A stretch of DNA of 64,000 nt from an uncultured Anaerococcus sp. (GTDB lineage Bacteria > Bacillota > Clostridia > Tissierellales > Peptoniphilaceae), in NCBI RefSeq assembly GCF_943912385.1, contig NZ_CALTTY010000008.1, forward strand, positions 10,690 to 74,689. Reading direction: 5' to 3'. The stretch's first letter is position 1, and each line of letters opens with the position of its first letter. The position numbers and the translations under genes were made by a program. Under the pieces are notes generated by a model. That model saw nothing but the letters and a program-made list of their open reading frames with translations, did no database searches and was not told where the DNA came from. Of this stretch, positions 8,937-18,224 are shown one piece after another.

Positions 8937-10289
8937 ATGGTTAGTAAGAAATTAGATAAATACAAAGATTTTTTCAAGGGAAAAACGTATAATATAACAA
9001 CCTTTGGTTGCCAAATGAATGAGCACGACTCTGAGAGGATATCTTATATCCTTGAAGACTTAGGGTATATCTACGAAGAAGATAGGAAAAAAGCAGACTT
9101 TATTCTATTTAATACCTGTCTAGTAAGAGAAAATGCTGAGCTTAAACTTTATGGACAAGTATCATCTCTAAAAAAATTAAAGAAAGCGAATCCTGATAAA
9201 ATTATAGCTGTATCTGGATGTATGATGCAAACCGAAGTTGCTAGACAGGTAATAATAGATAAGCACAGAGAAGTTGACATAATTTTTGGTACAAAGAACA
9301 TAAACTCTCTTCCAGACCTTATTTTTAGGTATCTTGAAACAAAAGAAAGAGTAGTAGATATCTCTACAGATGATGTTAAGGACGATTTTGTAAAATACAA
9401 TACACCAAATGACTTTCAAGCCTATGTAAATATAATGAGAGGGTGCGATAATTTCTGTTCATATTGTATAGTTCCAGAGTCTAGGGGCAGGGAAGAGTCT
9501 AGACGACCATCCTCTATAATAGAAGAAGTAGAATATTTAGTAAGTGAAGGGTACAAAGAAATAACTCTCCTTGGGCAAAATGTAAATTCCTATGGTAACA
9601 AGGCTGACTTTAACCTTAGCTTCCCAGAACTCCTTGAAAAGGTAGCTCATATTCCAAATTTAAAAAGACTAAGATTTACAACAAGCCACCCAAAAGACCT
9701 GTCTGACGAGTTAATTCAGGTTATAAAAAGAAATGATAACATCTGTAAATATTTCCACTTACCGCTTCAATCTGGATCTAATAAAGTTTTAAAAGATATG
9801 AACCGTAAGTATACTCAGGAAAAATATCTAGAAAAGGTCCAAAAACTAAAGTCTGAAATTCCTGATATTGCTATATCTACAGATATTATTGTTGGATACC
9901 CTACAGAAACTGAAGATGACTTTGAGGAAACTTTAAAGGTCTGCAGGGAAGTAGGATTTGATACAGCCTTTACCTTTAAATACTCACCTAGACCAAAGAC
10001 TAGAGCGGCAAGGCTTACACCAATAAGTGATGATATAGTACAGGATAGGTTTGACCGATTACTTGATGTTTTATATCCAATGTTTTATGAAAAAAATAAA
10101 ACATATATAGGTAAAACAGTGGAAGTTTTACTAGAGTCTGAAAGTAAAAACAATCCTGAAGTTTTAACAGGTAGGTCTGATGATTATAAACTTGTTCATG
10201 TTAGGGCGGACAAATCATTAATAGGAGAAATTGTCAAGGTTAAAATTACTGAAAATACTTCATTCACAATTTCAGGAGATTTAATATAA
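8937..10289 (+). CDS. miaB: tRNA-2-methylthio-N6-dimethylallyladenosine synthase
   Basis: 450 aa radical SAM methylthiotransferase that modifies A37 of tRNAs reading UNN codons. The N-terminal UPF0004 domain has its cluster cysteines in TFGCQMN, NTCLVR and SGCMMQ. The radical SAM motif GCDNFCSYC places cysteines at 170, 174 and 177. A C-terminal TRAM domain follows (about 375-450). AAGGAG lies four bases upstream of the ATG. The gene stands alone after a terminator, although the terminator could be partly read through. A possible promoter for the next RNA lies inside its last codons. Confidence 0.95.
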   Translation: MVSKKLDKYKDFFKGKTYNITTFGCQMNEHDSERISYILEDLGYIYEEDRKKADFILFNTCLVRENAELKLYGQVSSLKKLKKANPDKIIAVSGCMMQTEVARQVIIDKHREVDIIFGTKNINSLPDLIFRYLETKERVVDISTDDVKDDFVKYNTPNDFQAYVNIMRGCDNFCSYCIVPESRGREESRRPSSIIEEVEYLVSEGYKEITLLGQNVNSYGNKADFNLSFPELLEKVAHIPNLKRLRFTTSHPKDLSDELIQVIKRNDNICKYFHLPLQSGSNKVLKDMNRKYTQEKYLEKVQKLKSEIPDIAISTDIIVGYPTETEDDFEETLKVCREVGFDTAFTFKYSPRPKTRAARLTPISDDIVQDRFDRLLDVLYPMFYEKNKTYIGKTVEVLLESESKNNPEVLTGRSDDYKLVHVRADKSLIGEIVKVKITENTSFTISGDLI

Positions 10290-10290
10290 G
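10263..10290 (+). promoter_or_regulatory. Candidate promoter for the downstream structured RNA
   Basis: TTCACA (10263-10268), a 16-base spacer, then TATAAG (10285-10290), inside the 3' end and just past the last codons of miaB. Transcription would start near 10297. Moderate match only. Confidence 0.4.
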
Positions 10291-10296
10291 TTTTAT

Positions 10297-10490
10297 TTAT
10301 GGATGTTCACCATGAATAAGTCGTCCCAAAATAACAAGAGGGGTCCCGTAAGCCAATCAGCTAACTTCTTAGAAAATTTTGCCTCTGTGAGCCGGCAGGA
10401 TAAATTTGGCCTGTTGGCCTAAGGAGGTACATTTTTAGAAGCATATTCTGCTAAGAGGTCGATTATTATTTGCAATTTGCACAGTCTTTT
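10297..10490 (+). ncRNA. Probable structured RNA of unknown class
   Basis: No reading frame, higher GC than the surroundings, and several pairings. A 5' hairpin TTATTTATGG/CCATGAATAA spans 10301-10327 approximately. A long-range helix joins AATAA-TCG near 10315-10323 to CGATTATT near 10460-10467. An inner hairpin CCGGCAGG/CCTGTTGG spans about 10392-10417, and a weaker AGAGG/CCTCT pairing lies between them. It ends in six T at about 10485-10490 without a strong terminator stem. It does not match the motifs I know for SAM, TPP, T-box, lysine, FMN, SRP or RNase P RNAs. A 6S-like RNA, or a sodium riboswitch for the ATPase operon, are the options I could not exclude. Confidence 0.5.
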
Positions 10491-10502
10491 TTATTGTCAA
10501 CA

Positions 10503-10530
10503 TTTAACTATATATTACAGTTAATATAAT
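10503..10530 (+). promoter_or_regulatory. Promoter of the V-type ATPase operon
   Basis: TTTAAC (10503-10508), 16-base spacer, TATAAT (10525-10530). The spacer is framed by an inverted repeat TTAACT (10504-10509) and AGTTAA (10519-10524), a possible operator. An AAGGAGG site and the first ATG follow 50-60 bases later. Confidence 0.55.
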
Positions 10531-10589
10531 AAAAGCTTTTTTTGTAAAAAATAATCGAGTACAATACTCTATGGTGGAAAGGAGGCGAC

Positions 10590-11570
10590 ATGAAAGATGT
10601 ATCAGTAAAAGCTAAAGCAAAATTTTCTGATATTTTAGATAGTATTTTACTTGATAGGTTGATTAGAGAAAACGACTTTAAAGCTAAGGTTAATGAACTT
10701 AGTGTAAAATATGATTTTATCAATACAGATGATGATAAAAATACCGTAGAAGAAAAATTAAGTGAACATTTTTACATGGATCTTAAAAGTCTAGAATATT
10801 TTCTAACTGGTCTTGATAAAAAGTTTTACCGACAGTATTTTTCAATTTATAAAATATATCTTATCCAAGAAATTATTACCAGTATCTTAAATAATTCCTT
10901 GGATTATAATTTGGATTATTTTAAGAAAAGTCCTTATTATAAAGGCATGAAACTAGATGTTAACACTAACTTTAGGAAGTTTATCTTAAGCATAGATGAT
11001 TATAAAATAAGAAGGGTCTTGGAACCTTTTTTAAATGAAAATATGGACAATGACTCGATAATATTCTTATCATCAAATGCTTTGATTAAATCATATTACA
11101 GAGAACTTTTAAAATTATCAGCTAAATTTTCTTATAAGGAAAATAAACTTGTAAAACAATTTTTAGCTAAAGAAATAAATTTATTAAATTTTGAAATGTT
11201 GTATAGACTGAAGTCATTTTTTAATTTAGATGATAGGGAACTATTTAACTATTTAATTGAGGGTGGCTATCTATACAACGGTAAAAGTCTTAAGAACTTA
11301 TCGAATTTAAAAAAAGAAGATTTTATTTCATATTTTGAAAACAGCAAGTATGCAAATATTTTTGAGGATGATAATTTATTTTATAAGAGATTAGAAAATA
11401 TGAGGTTGAAGAATTTTAAAGATGAAATAATCAAAGAAAGGTCTGACACCCTATACATAATCTCAGCTATAAACCTATTATTTATAAATATGAAAAATAT
11501 TATCGCTATTTTGGAAATGGATGATAAGTACTCTTATAAACAAAAAGAAGAATTATTGATAGGAAGGTAA
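10590..11570 (+). CDS. ntpC: V-type ATP synthase subunit C
   Basis: 326 aa, all-helical, no membrane segments. It resembles the AC39/subunit C family, the funnel-shaped socket that couples the central stalk (D, F) to the membrane ring. The C-terminal ISAINLLFINMKNIIAILEM block matches the family's conserved end helix, and the rest is diverged. It opens the ATPase operon behind AAGGAGG. Family identification rests partly on its place beside clear ATPase subunits. Confidence 0.8.
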   Translation: MKDVSVKAKAKFSDILDSILLDRLIRENDFKAKVNELSVKYDFINTDDDKNTVEEKLSEHFYMDLKSLEYFLTGLDKKFYRQYFSIYKIYLIQEIITSILNNSLDYNLDYFKKSPYYKGMKLDVNTNFRKFILSIDDYKIRRVLEPFLNENMDNDSIIFLSSNALIKSYYRELLKLSAKFSYKENKLVKQFLAKEINLLNFEMLYRLKSFFNLDDRELFNYLIEGGYLYNGKSLKNLSNLKKEDFISYFENSKYANIFEDDNLFYKRLENMRLKNFKDEIIKERSDTLYIISAINLLFINMKNIIAILEMDDKYSYKQKEELLIGR

Positions 11571-11572
11571 AT

Positions 11573-12469
11573 ATGGCAGTTGAGAAAATGCGCCTAGTAA
11601 ATATTACCTCTAGGTTAGAAAATCTTAAGGATTTTCTCTTAGATGTGGTTGGTATAGGTCAAATTGAACCAATAGATGCTTTCAATCAAGTAGCTAGTAG
11701 AGCTTTTTCAATAAAGGCTAGTTCTGAAAATGTTGAACTAACAGAAGATATTAATAGCGTTACAAGTTTTGACGGCTTATCTAAAACTGATTTAGAAAAA
11801 ATATCTTATTTAAAAAGATTTCTTGAAATTGATGAATACAATGAAGTTAGAAAAGAAGATGTTAAAGTAATATCTAGGGATAAGCTGGAAGAACTGTACG
11901 AAGATCTAGCCCCTCTTATTAAAGAAAGAGAAGATCTTATAAGAAAGAGAAAGGAACTTTTAGATTTCAAGGCAAACTTAGACATACTTGATAAAGCTGA
12001 TATTGATATTGAGTGTATAAAAAAATTAAATTATTTCTCTTATAGGTATGGAGAAGTATCAAAAGATGGAAGGTTTATATTAAAGAATAACTATGAAAAT
12101 ATTCCATCATTAATTATCCACCTAGACAGCGAGGCTGATAAGTACACAGATGCCTTAAACGAAGTAATCGAGCTTGATAAAAAGACTAGTTTAAGGCGCA
12201 AAAAAGTTGATGAAATAATTGAAAATGAAAGAGAAGAAAGTCTTAAAGTCTCTAAAAGGATTGATAATAAGTACGCTATCAAAACTCAAAATGAAATTAA
12301 TAGAATCAATTATAAGTACAATAATGAAATCGAAGAGAAAAGTAAAATCATCAAAGATGATTATAGCGAGTTAAGGGATGGTATAGATTCTTTATATAAT
12401 AAGAATTTAGACTCCCTTGTAGACTATGCTTTTGAAGAAGTAATAGAAGGGAAGCGAGTAAATGACTGA
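11573..12469 (+). CDS. V-type ATPase subunit I N-terminal half joined to a G-like coiled coil
   Basis: 298 aa. Residues 1 to about 190 look like the first half of the cytoplasmic domain of subunit I (a subunit): MAVEKMRLVNIT start, long helical hairpin, then LNYFSYRYGEV, the conserved strand usually written FRFG. Residues 191-298 are a highly charged coiled coil ending SLVDYAFEEVIEG, similar in length and style to the 107-aa stalk subunit G/H (NtpF). No separate G/H gene is present in the operon. The rest of subunit I is the next gene, whose ATG lies inside the last codons of this one. Reading this as an intact two-part gene rather than a frameshift is inference; both parts have ribosome binding sites. 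Confidence 0.7.
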   Translation: MAVEKMRLVNITSRLENLKDFLLDVVGIGQIEPIDAFNQVASRAFSIKASSENVELTEDINSVTSFDGLSKTDLEKISYLKRFLEIDEYNEVRKEDVKVISRDKLEELYEDLAPLIKEREDLIRKRKELLDFKANLDILDKADIDIECIKKLNYFSYRYGEVSKDGRFILKNNYENIPSLIIHLDSEADKYTDALNEVIELDKKTSLRRKKVDEIIENEREESLKVSKRIDNKYAIKTQNEINRINYKYNNEIEEKSKIIKDDYSELRDGIDSLYNKNLDSLVDYAFEEVIEGKRVND

Positions 12470-13817
12470 AAAGATAAAAAACTCTAAGGAAAATTACTTA
12501 CTAGTCTACCCCAATCAAGTTAAAGAAGATATTACGAGAGCCGTAAACAATATGGGCTTTATAGATAAAGAAATTCCCGACGAAAATTTATCTTCTATAA
12601 ATGAAAAGATAAGCGATATTGATAAAAAGATAGGTAAAATTGACGAAAGCATTCAAGAAATAAAAAGTTCTAACCAGGATGTAGTAGACAATCTTTCGAC
12701 TTCTTTAGAATATTATGAAAAAAGTAACGAACTTGTTGGTAAGATGGCCAAAGGAGATAAGTATTTATATTTATCAGGATGGGTTCCTGATTCTAAAATA
12801 GGTGATTTTAAAAATCTAGAAGAAAAGTTTGAAGATACTACAGTCGAAGTTAAGAAAAATAGTAAACAAACACCTCCTACAAAACTAAAAAATAACAAAT
12901 TATTTAAACCTTTTGAGTTTTTAGTTAATATGTACGGAGCACCTAATTATAATGAGATTGATCCTACTCCATTTTTTGCAATAACCTACATGCTCTTATA
13001 TGGGATGATGTTCGGTGATTTGGGACAGGGTCTAGTCTTCATACTTTTGAGTTTCCTAGTAGAAAAGAAAAATAAGACCTTTGGGCAGCTCATAAGAAGG
13101 ATTGGCTTTTCAGCGAGTTTTTTCGGTCTTATGTATGGGTCGTTTTTTGGTATAGAAACTCTTATTCCAACCCTATTAATTAAGCCATTTGACAATATAA
13201 TGAAGGTCTTAATAGCTTCTGTTGCCTTTGGTATAGGTTTATTAATAATTTCATATATACTTGGAATCTATAATAAGTTAGTCAAACAAAAAAATATAGA
13301 AGAAGGTATTTTTGGTAAGGAAGGGCTTGCAGGGCTTATGATGTTAATAGCCTTTGTTCTAATAATTTTAAATGTAGTAAAGATAAACCCTATACCAATG
13401 TCAGTTGGACTGACTATCCTAATAATATCAATTATAATGATAGTATTTTCAAAACCAATTGCAGGAAAAATTGAAAAAAGAGAAAAGATATTTGAATCAA
13501 GTGCTTCAGATTATTATGTAGAAAGTTCCTTTTCTATTATAGAGGCTCTTCTTTCAGTATTTTCTAACCTGGTATCTTTTACTAGGGTAGGAGCTTTTGC
13601 AATCAACCACGTAGGTTTATACATGGCCTTTGAAGTAATGAGTAAGCTAGCTGGGGGAGGTTTCTTAGGAATTATAATCTTAATCTTAGGAAATATCCTA
13701 ATTATAGGTCTTGAAGGCATGATTGTATTTATACAAGGCCTAAGGCTAGAATTTTATGAAATGTTTAGTAAATATTACCAAGGAAATGGTCGCAAATTTA
13801 GACCTATAAAAGAATAA
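12462..13817 (+). CDS. ntpI: V-type ATPase subunit I, C-terminal half with membrane domain
   Basis: 451 aa. It starts with ENYLLVYPNQ, the strand that in normal subunit I follows directly after the segment found in the preceding gene. A coiled coil follows, then LSGWVPD and TPPTKLKNNKLFKPFEFLVNMYG. The membrane part has about seven or eight helices, opening with NEIDPTPFFAITYMLLYGMMFGDLGQG and including SFTRVGAFAINHVGL, whose Arg corresponds to the essential ion-channel arginine. AAGGGAAG precedes the ATG. Normal subunit I is about 650 aa, so this is roughly the last two thirds. Confidence 0.88.
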   Translation: MTEKIKNSKENYLLVYPNQVKEDITRAVNNMGFIDKEIPDENLSSINEKISDIDKKIGKIDESIQEIKSSNQDVVDNLSTSLEYYEKSNELVGKMAKGDKYLYLSGWVPDSKIGDFKNLEEKFEDTTVEVKKNSKQTPPTKLKNNKLFKPFEFLVNMYGAPNYNEIDPTPFFAITYMLLYGMMFGDLGQGLVFILLSFLVEKKNKTFGQLIRRIGFSASFFGLMYGSFFGIETLIPTLLIKPFDNIMKVLIASVAFGIGLLIISYILGIYNKLVKQKNIEEGIFGKEGLAGLMMLIAFVLIILNVVKINPIPMSVGLTILIISIIMIVFSKPIAGKIEKREKIFESSASDYYVESSFSIIEALLSVFSNLVSFTRVGAFAINHVGLYMAFEVMSKLAGGGFLGIIILILGNILIIGLEGMIVFIQGLRLEFYEMFSKYYQGNGRKFRPIKE

Positions 13818-13834
13818 TAATTAAAGGAGATTTT

Positions 13835-14266
13835 ATGTTAAAATACACAGCTTTACTTGCACTAGCAGTAGTAATAATAACAATTTATTCAGGTTTGTAC
13901 TTATTAAAAAACAATGAAGATAGTTCAAAGGCTAGAATTAAAAAAGCCTTAAAGATGAATCTATTTACTTTTGTTCCAATCATGGTGATGATAGTGGTTC
14001 TAATGATTCCATCAGGTTCAAGGGCAGCAGAAGCTGGAGCTAATGCCGTAAACCAATCAGAAGGACTTAAATATATTGGTGCGGCCCTATCTACAGGACT
14101 TGCAACTATCGGTACTGGATATGCTGTAGGTACTGTTGGTTCAGCTGCCCTAGGTGCAATATCAGAAGACCAATCTATCTTAGGTAGGACGATAATATTT
14201 GTTGGTCTTGCTGAAGGTATAGCTATATTTGGTGTAATTATATCTATCCTAATCCTATACGCATAA
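13835..14266 (+). CDS. ntpK: V-type ATPase subunit K (proteolipid ring)
   Basis: 143 aa, four hydrophobic segments. The first two (about 5-24 and 43-60) form the non-ion-binding N-terminal part seen in clostridial K subunits. The last two (about 78-108 and 117-142) form the functional hairpin. The ion-binding Glu is E127 in FVGLAEGIAI. The TTQ-type sodium motif of Enterococcus NtpK is not obvious, so sodium versus proton transport cannot be decided. AAAGGAG lies upstream. Confidence 0.9.
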   Translation: MLKYTALLALAVVIITIYSGLYLLKNNEDSSKARIKKALKMNLFTFVPIMVMIVVLMIPSGSRAAEAGANAVNQSEGLKYIGAALSTGLATIGTGYAVGTVGSAALGAISEDQSILGRTIIFVGLAEGIAIFGVIISILILYA

Positions 14267-14267
14267 C

Positions 14268-14504
14268 ATGAAAGCAAAGATTTTAACAAATTCAAATAGC
14301 TTATTAACAATGTTTAGACTTGGTGCTATTGAGGGAGAGCTTGTAAATTCTAAAAATTTTGATGAAGTTTTTAATAATTCTGTGAGTGATGATAATCTTG
14401 CTATACTGATAATTACTAAATCAGTTTATAAGGATAATAAGATGCAAATTAAAAATTTTAGAAAAGATAGAAGTATGCCCTTAATAGTTATCATTGATGG
14501 CTGA
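14268..14504 (+). CDS. ntpF: V-type ATPase subunit F, short form
   Basis: 78 aa against about 100 in the family. The N-terminal Rossmann-like half is recognisable: AKILTNSNSLLTMFRLGAIEGE, then DDNLAILIITKSVY and PLIVIIDG. The protein stops just where the usual C-terminal helix, which grips subunit D, would begin. No ribosome binding site is evident, and the ATG lies one base after the K stop, so coupling is likely. Identity depends on position between K and E as well as on these motifs. Note that the name ntpF is used for other subunits in Enterococcus. Confidence 0.72.
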   Translation: MKAKILTNSNSLLTMFRLGAIEGELVNSKNFDEVFNNSVSDDNLAILIITKSVYKDNKMQIKNFRKDRSMPLIVIIDG

Positions 14505-14515
14505 AAGGATAAGAT

Positions 14516-15121
14516 ATGCTAGATATAGAAGCAAAATTATCAAGCTTTAGAAAAATGGTCTGGGATGAAGAAAAATATAGAACCGACCAGGAACTATTCC
14601 AGTCTACAGAAAAAAACTCTTCATTCCTAGATAATAAAAATCTAACCCGAAAAAAAGATTATGAAAAGCAAATCAAAGATAGGGATATCTTTCTTGAAAT
14701 AAGAAAAAATGAAGAAATTTCAAGGATTAGCCAGGAAGAAAAAAATAGTTTTTTTGCTTATAAAGAGCACTTGCTTGATGATTTTTATGAAAAATTAATT
14801 GAAAGATTGACAGCCTATAGAAAAACTGAATCTTATAAAAATAATCTTCAAACTGAAATAGAAGAAAAGATAAAAAGTCTATCTTTAGACGAAGATAAAA
14901 TCATAGTTGCAGTTATAAGTGAAGACCTGGACCTTATTAACTTTAAAAACATAACTGATATAGGTATGTCATATATTGGTGGTTTTATGCTTGTAGATAT
15001 CAATAAGGAATTTAGGTACAACTTTACCTATAGGCAAAGAATTAAAGAAAATAAATATAGATTTGGTAAGAAATTATACCAAGTTCTTGAAAGTGAGAGT
15101 TTTAATGAAACCAATAATTAA
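14516..15121 (+). CDS. ntpE: V-type ATPase subunit E
   Basis: 201 aa peripheral-stalk protein. A long charged N-terminal helix (about 1-110) forms the stalk with subunit G. The C-terminal globular part contains DIGMSYIGGFMLVDINKEFRYNFTYRQRI, close to the family's GG-x-x-L...N-x-F/T pattern. AAAGGA precedes the ATG. The 3' end overlaps subunit A by 17 bases. Confidence 0.85.
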   Translation: MLDIEAKLSSFRKMVWDEEKYRTDQELFQSTEKNSSFLDNKNLTRKKDYEKQIKDRDIFLEIRKNEEISRISQEEKNSFFAYKEHLLDDFYEKLIERLTAYRKTESYKNNLQTEIEEKIKSLSLDEDKIIVAVISEDLDLINFKNITDIGMSYIGGFMLVDINKEFRYNFTYRQRIKENKYRFGKKLYQVLESESFNETNN

Positions 15122-16847
15122 GACAATAAATGGACCAGTCGTCTATGCAAAAAATGCTAGAAGTCTTAAAATAAAAGAGATGGTCTCTGTTGGTAGGTTA
15201 AAGCTAATTGGCGAAGTTATTTCTATAGATGAAGATATAGCTACAATCCAAGTTTATGAGGACACTACAGGGCTTAAGGTTGGAGAAGATATAACCTCAA
15301 GCTCAATGCCCTTATCTGTAAGACTTGGACCAGGTCTTTTAGGTAACATGTTCGATGGTATTGAAAGACCTCTTAAGGATATAATGGACAAGCACGGGGC
15401 CTTCATCCCGTCAGGGATCGGTTTTGACAATTTAAATCTTGATAAAAAATGGGATGTAAAAATTAAATTTAAAAAAGGAGACTTAATTAGAAAATCAGAT
15501 ATCTATGCCACTATCAAAGAAACTGAAGTAATCGACCATAGGCTCTTATCAACCGTTACCGGAAAGGTAACAAAAGCAGCCTCTGATGGTTTTTATAAGC
15601 TAGAGGATACAATTCTTGAAGTAGAAAATGAAAATGGAATCCATGAGTTAAAACTCTACCAATACTGGCCAGTTAGAAATCCAAGGCCTGTTAAGAAAAC
15701 CCTCGGATTAAAAAACCTTCTAGTAACAGGACAAAGAGTTCTTGATGTATTCTTCCCAATAGCAAAAGGGGGAACAGTTGCTATACCCGGTGGTTTTGGT
15801 ACGGGAAAGACTATGCTCCAACACCAGCTAGCTCAGTATTCTGATGTAGATATCATTGTATATATAGGTTGTGGTGAGAGGGGAAATGAAATGACCCAGG
15901 TTCTTGAAGAGTTTCCTAGTCTTTTTGATCCAAATACCGGCAAAGACCTTATGCAAAGGACAATCCTTATTGCAAATACCTCAAATATGCCAGTAGCGGC
16001 AAGGGAAGCTAGTATTTATACAGGAATCACTATAGCTGAATACTATAGGGATATGGGCTATGATGTGGCCCTTATGGCTGATTCGACTTCAAGATGGGCT
16101 GAAGCCCTCCGTGAAATATCGGCAAGACTTGAAGAAATCCCTGCTGAAGAAGGATATCCAGCCTACCTTGCATCTAGACTTTCTAAATTTTATGAAAGAG
16201 CAGGCTTTTTTGAAAATCTCAACGGGACTAAGGGCTCAGTTACCCTTATAGGAGCAGTTTCTCCTTCAGGAGGCGATTTTTCAGAACCAGTGACGGAGGC
16301 TACTAGACGTTCAGTAAATGTATTTTTAGGTTTAGATAAGAAACTTGCTTATTCAAGGCATTATCCAGCTATAAATTGGCTTTCATCTTATACTAACTAC
16401 TTAGATAAAATCAGAGATTTTTATAGGGAAAATTATAATATAGATGTAATAGAAATTAGAAATAGGTTAATGAATGTACTCATAGAAGAAGAAGAAGTTA
16501 AGTCAATTATGATGCTTGTTGGTTCTGATGCCCTTTCTGATGAACAGAAAAATATTCTAGATGTATCAAGCCTTATCAGGAATGGATTTTTACAGCAAAA
16601 TGCCTACAATGATACTGACAAATATGTGCCAGTTAAAAAGCAAATAATGATGTTAGATATTATTGACAAGTATTATAAGCTAAGCAAAGATGCCTTGGCA
16701 GATAATATATCTTATAGTGATTTTTATGACTCAAGCCTCCTAAATGATATAAGCCAGATGAAATATAATATTGAAAATGACAGGCTTGAAAAATTAGATG
16801 ACCTATCTACTAAAATAGAAAATCATTTTACAAGAGTAAGGAGGTAG
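15105..16847 (+). CDS. ntpA: V-type ATPase catalytic subunit A
   Basis: 580 aa from the ATG at 15105 (MKPIIKTINGPVVYAK). An earlier in-frame start at 15063 would lie deep within ntpE and is less likely. The Walker A GGFGTGKT, the GERGNEM block with catalytic Glu, and MADSTSRWAEALREIS are all present, as is the extra non-homologous region of A subunits between the N-terminal barrel and the nucleotide domain. It hydrolyses or makes ATP in the A3B3 head. Confidence 0.96.
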   Translation: MKPIIKTINGPVVYAKNARSLKIKEMVSVGRLKLIGEVISIDEDIATIQVYEDTTGLKVGEDITSSSMPLSVRLGPGLLGNMFDGIERPLKDIMDKHGAFIPSGIGFDNLNLDKKWDVKIKFKKGDLIRKSDIYATIKETEVIDHRLLSTVTGKVTKAASDGFYKLEDTILEVENENGIHELKLYQYWPVRNPRPVKKTLGLKNLLVTGQRVLDVFFPIAKGGTVAIPGGFGTGKTMLQHQLAQYSDVDIIVYIGCGERGNEMTQVLEEFPSLFDPNTGKDLMQRTILIANTSNMPVAAREASIYTGITIAEYYRDMGYDVALMADSTSRWAEALREISARLEEIPAEEGYPAYLASRLSKFYERAGFFENLNGTKGSVTLIGAVSPSGGDFSEPVTEATRRSVNVFLGLDKKLAYSRHYPAINWLSSYTNYLDKIRDFYRENYNIDVIEIRNRLMNVLIEEEEVKSIMMLVGSDALSDEQKNILDVSSLIRNGFLQQNAYNDTDKYVPVKKQIMMLDIIDKYYKLSKDALADNISYSDFYDSSLLNDISQMKYNIENDRLEKLDDLSTKIENHFTRVRR

Positions 16848-16850
16848 CTA

Positions 16851-18224
16851 TTGAGAAAAGAATATACAAAGATTAAAAAAATTGAATCTTCCATGATAGA
16901 GGTGGAAAAAGTTTCAGATATAGCCTATAACTCTTTAGTATCTGTCCATGCTGAAGGTATGGACTTTGTAGGCTCTGTTGTTATGGTTGACGAAGACACT
17001 GTAACCATAGAAGTCTATGCAAATACAGATAACTTTTCTGTAGATGATATAGTAGTAAGTTTTTATGAAAAACCTCTGGAACTATCTCTCAATGAAAGAA
17101 TTCTAGGTAGGACCTTCAATGGTATAGGCGAAGCTATTGACAATGGTGGGGAAATTTATTCGGAGGATACTTATCCTGTTGAAGGAATGGCTTTAAATCC
17201 TGTGGCAAGAGAATATCCTAGAGACTTCATACAGACAGGGATATCTGCTATAGATACACTTACAACCCTTATACGTGGTCAAAAACTTCCTATTTTTTCA
17301 GGATCCGGTCTAACCCACAATGAAATAGCTGCTCAAATTATAAAACAGGCAAAATTAAAAACTGACGAAGACTTTGCCTTTGTTTTTGCAGCTATGGGTA
17401 TTAAAAAAGATGAGGCTATGTTTTTTGAAGATGCCTTTTCTAAAGCTGGAGTCAAGGATAAGCTTGTGATGTACCAAAACTTAGCTGATTCACCAATTAT
17501 GGAAAGACTCCTTGCACCAAAGTGTGCTCTTACAGCAGCCGAATATCTTGCTTATAAACAAGGCTACCATGTTCTTGTTATAATTACAGATATGACTTCT
17601 TACTGTGAAGCCTTGAGGGAAGTTTCTTCAATCAGAGGTGAAATTCCATCAAGGAAGGGTTATCCTGGTTACTTATATTCAAACCTTGCAAGTCTATATG
17701 AGAGAGCAGGGATGATAGATGGTGTAAAAGGGTCTGTCACCTTAATTCCGATTCTGACTATGCCAAATGATGATATAACTCATCCGGTACCTGATCTTAC
17801 AGGCTATATAACAGAGGGGCAAATTGTTATTGACAGAAATCTTGCTAGCAAGGGTGTCTATCCACCTATCAACGTCCTTCCTTCCTTATCAAGGCTAATG
17901 AAAGATGGTATAGGAGAGGGTTACACCAGAGATGATCACGAAGATGTTATGAACCAACTTTATGAATCATATTCTAAAGTCATAGATGTTAGAAATATAG
18001 CCCAAATAGTCGGTGAAGATGACTTATCACCTATAGATAAAAAATACTTAGAATTTGGTAAGGTATTTGAAAGTAAATTCCTAGCTCAGGGAGAAAATGA
18101 AAATAGAGAGCTTGAAGAAAGTCTAGACCTTGCTTGGCATATATTAAAAATCCTACCAAGAAATGAACTACACAGGGTATCAGAAAAAAATCTAGATAAA
18201 TATATAGGTAAGCTTGATGAATAA
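16851..18224 (+). CDS. ntpB: V-type ATPase regulatory subunit B
   Basis: 457 aa. It starts at TTG with AGGAGG six to seven bases upstream. [14 protein letters not shown] replaces the P-loop, as expected for the non-catalytic B subunit. [17 protein letters not shown] and [25 protein letters not shown] segments match the family. It alternates with A in the head. The gene ends within the start of ntpD. Confidence 0.96.
   Translation: MRKEYTKIKKIESSMIEVEKVSDIAYNSLVSVHAEGMDFVGSVVMVDEDTVTIEVYANTDNFSVDDIVVSFYEKPLELSLNERILGRTFNGIGEAIDNGGEIYSEDTYPVEGMALNPVAREYPRDFIQTGISAIDTLTTLIRGQKLPIFSGSGLTHNEIAAQIIKQAKLKTDEDFAFVFAAMGIKKDEAMFFEDAFSKAGVKDKLVMYQNLADSPIMERLLAPKCALTAAEYLAYKQGYHVLVIITDMTSYCEALREVSSIRGEIPSRKGYPGYLYSNLASLYERAGMIDGVKGSVTLIPILTMPNDDITHPVPDLTGYITEGQIVIDRNLASKGVYPPINVLPSLSRLMKDGIGEGYTRDDHEDVMNQLYESYSKVIDVRNIAQIVGEDDLSPIDKKYLEFGKVFESKFLAQGENENRELEESLDLAWHILKILPRNELHRVSEKNLDKYIGKLDE

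Noticed and set aside
10299..10322. Tiny leader peptide with two His codons (MDVHHE)
   Set aside because: No ribosome binding site, no His genes downstream, and the codons lie in a hairpin of the RNA.
12260..12470. A simple frameshift that broke subunit I
   Set aside because: Between the two halves lies about 320 bases of extra coding sequence, and the second half has its own ATG and AAGGGAAG, so a single-base error does not explain it. Kept as a minor alternative.
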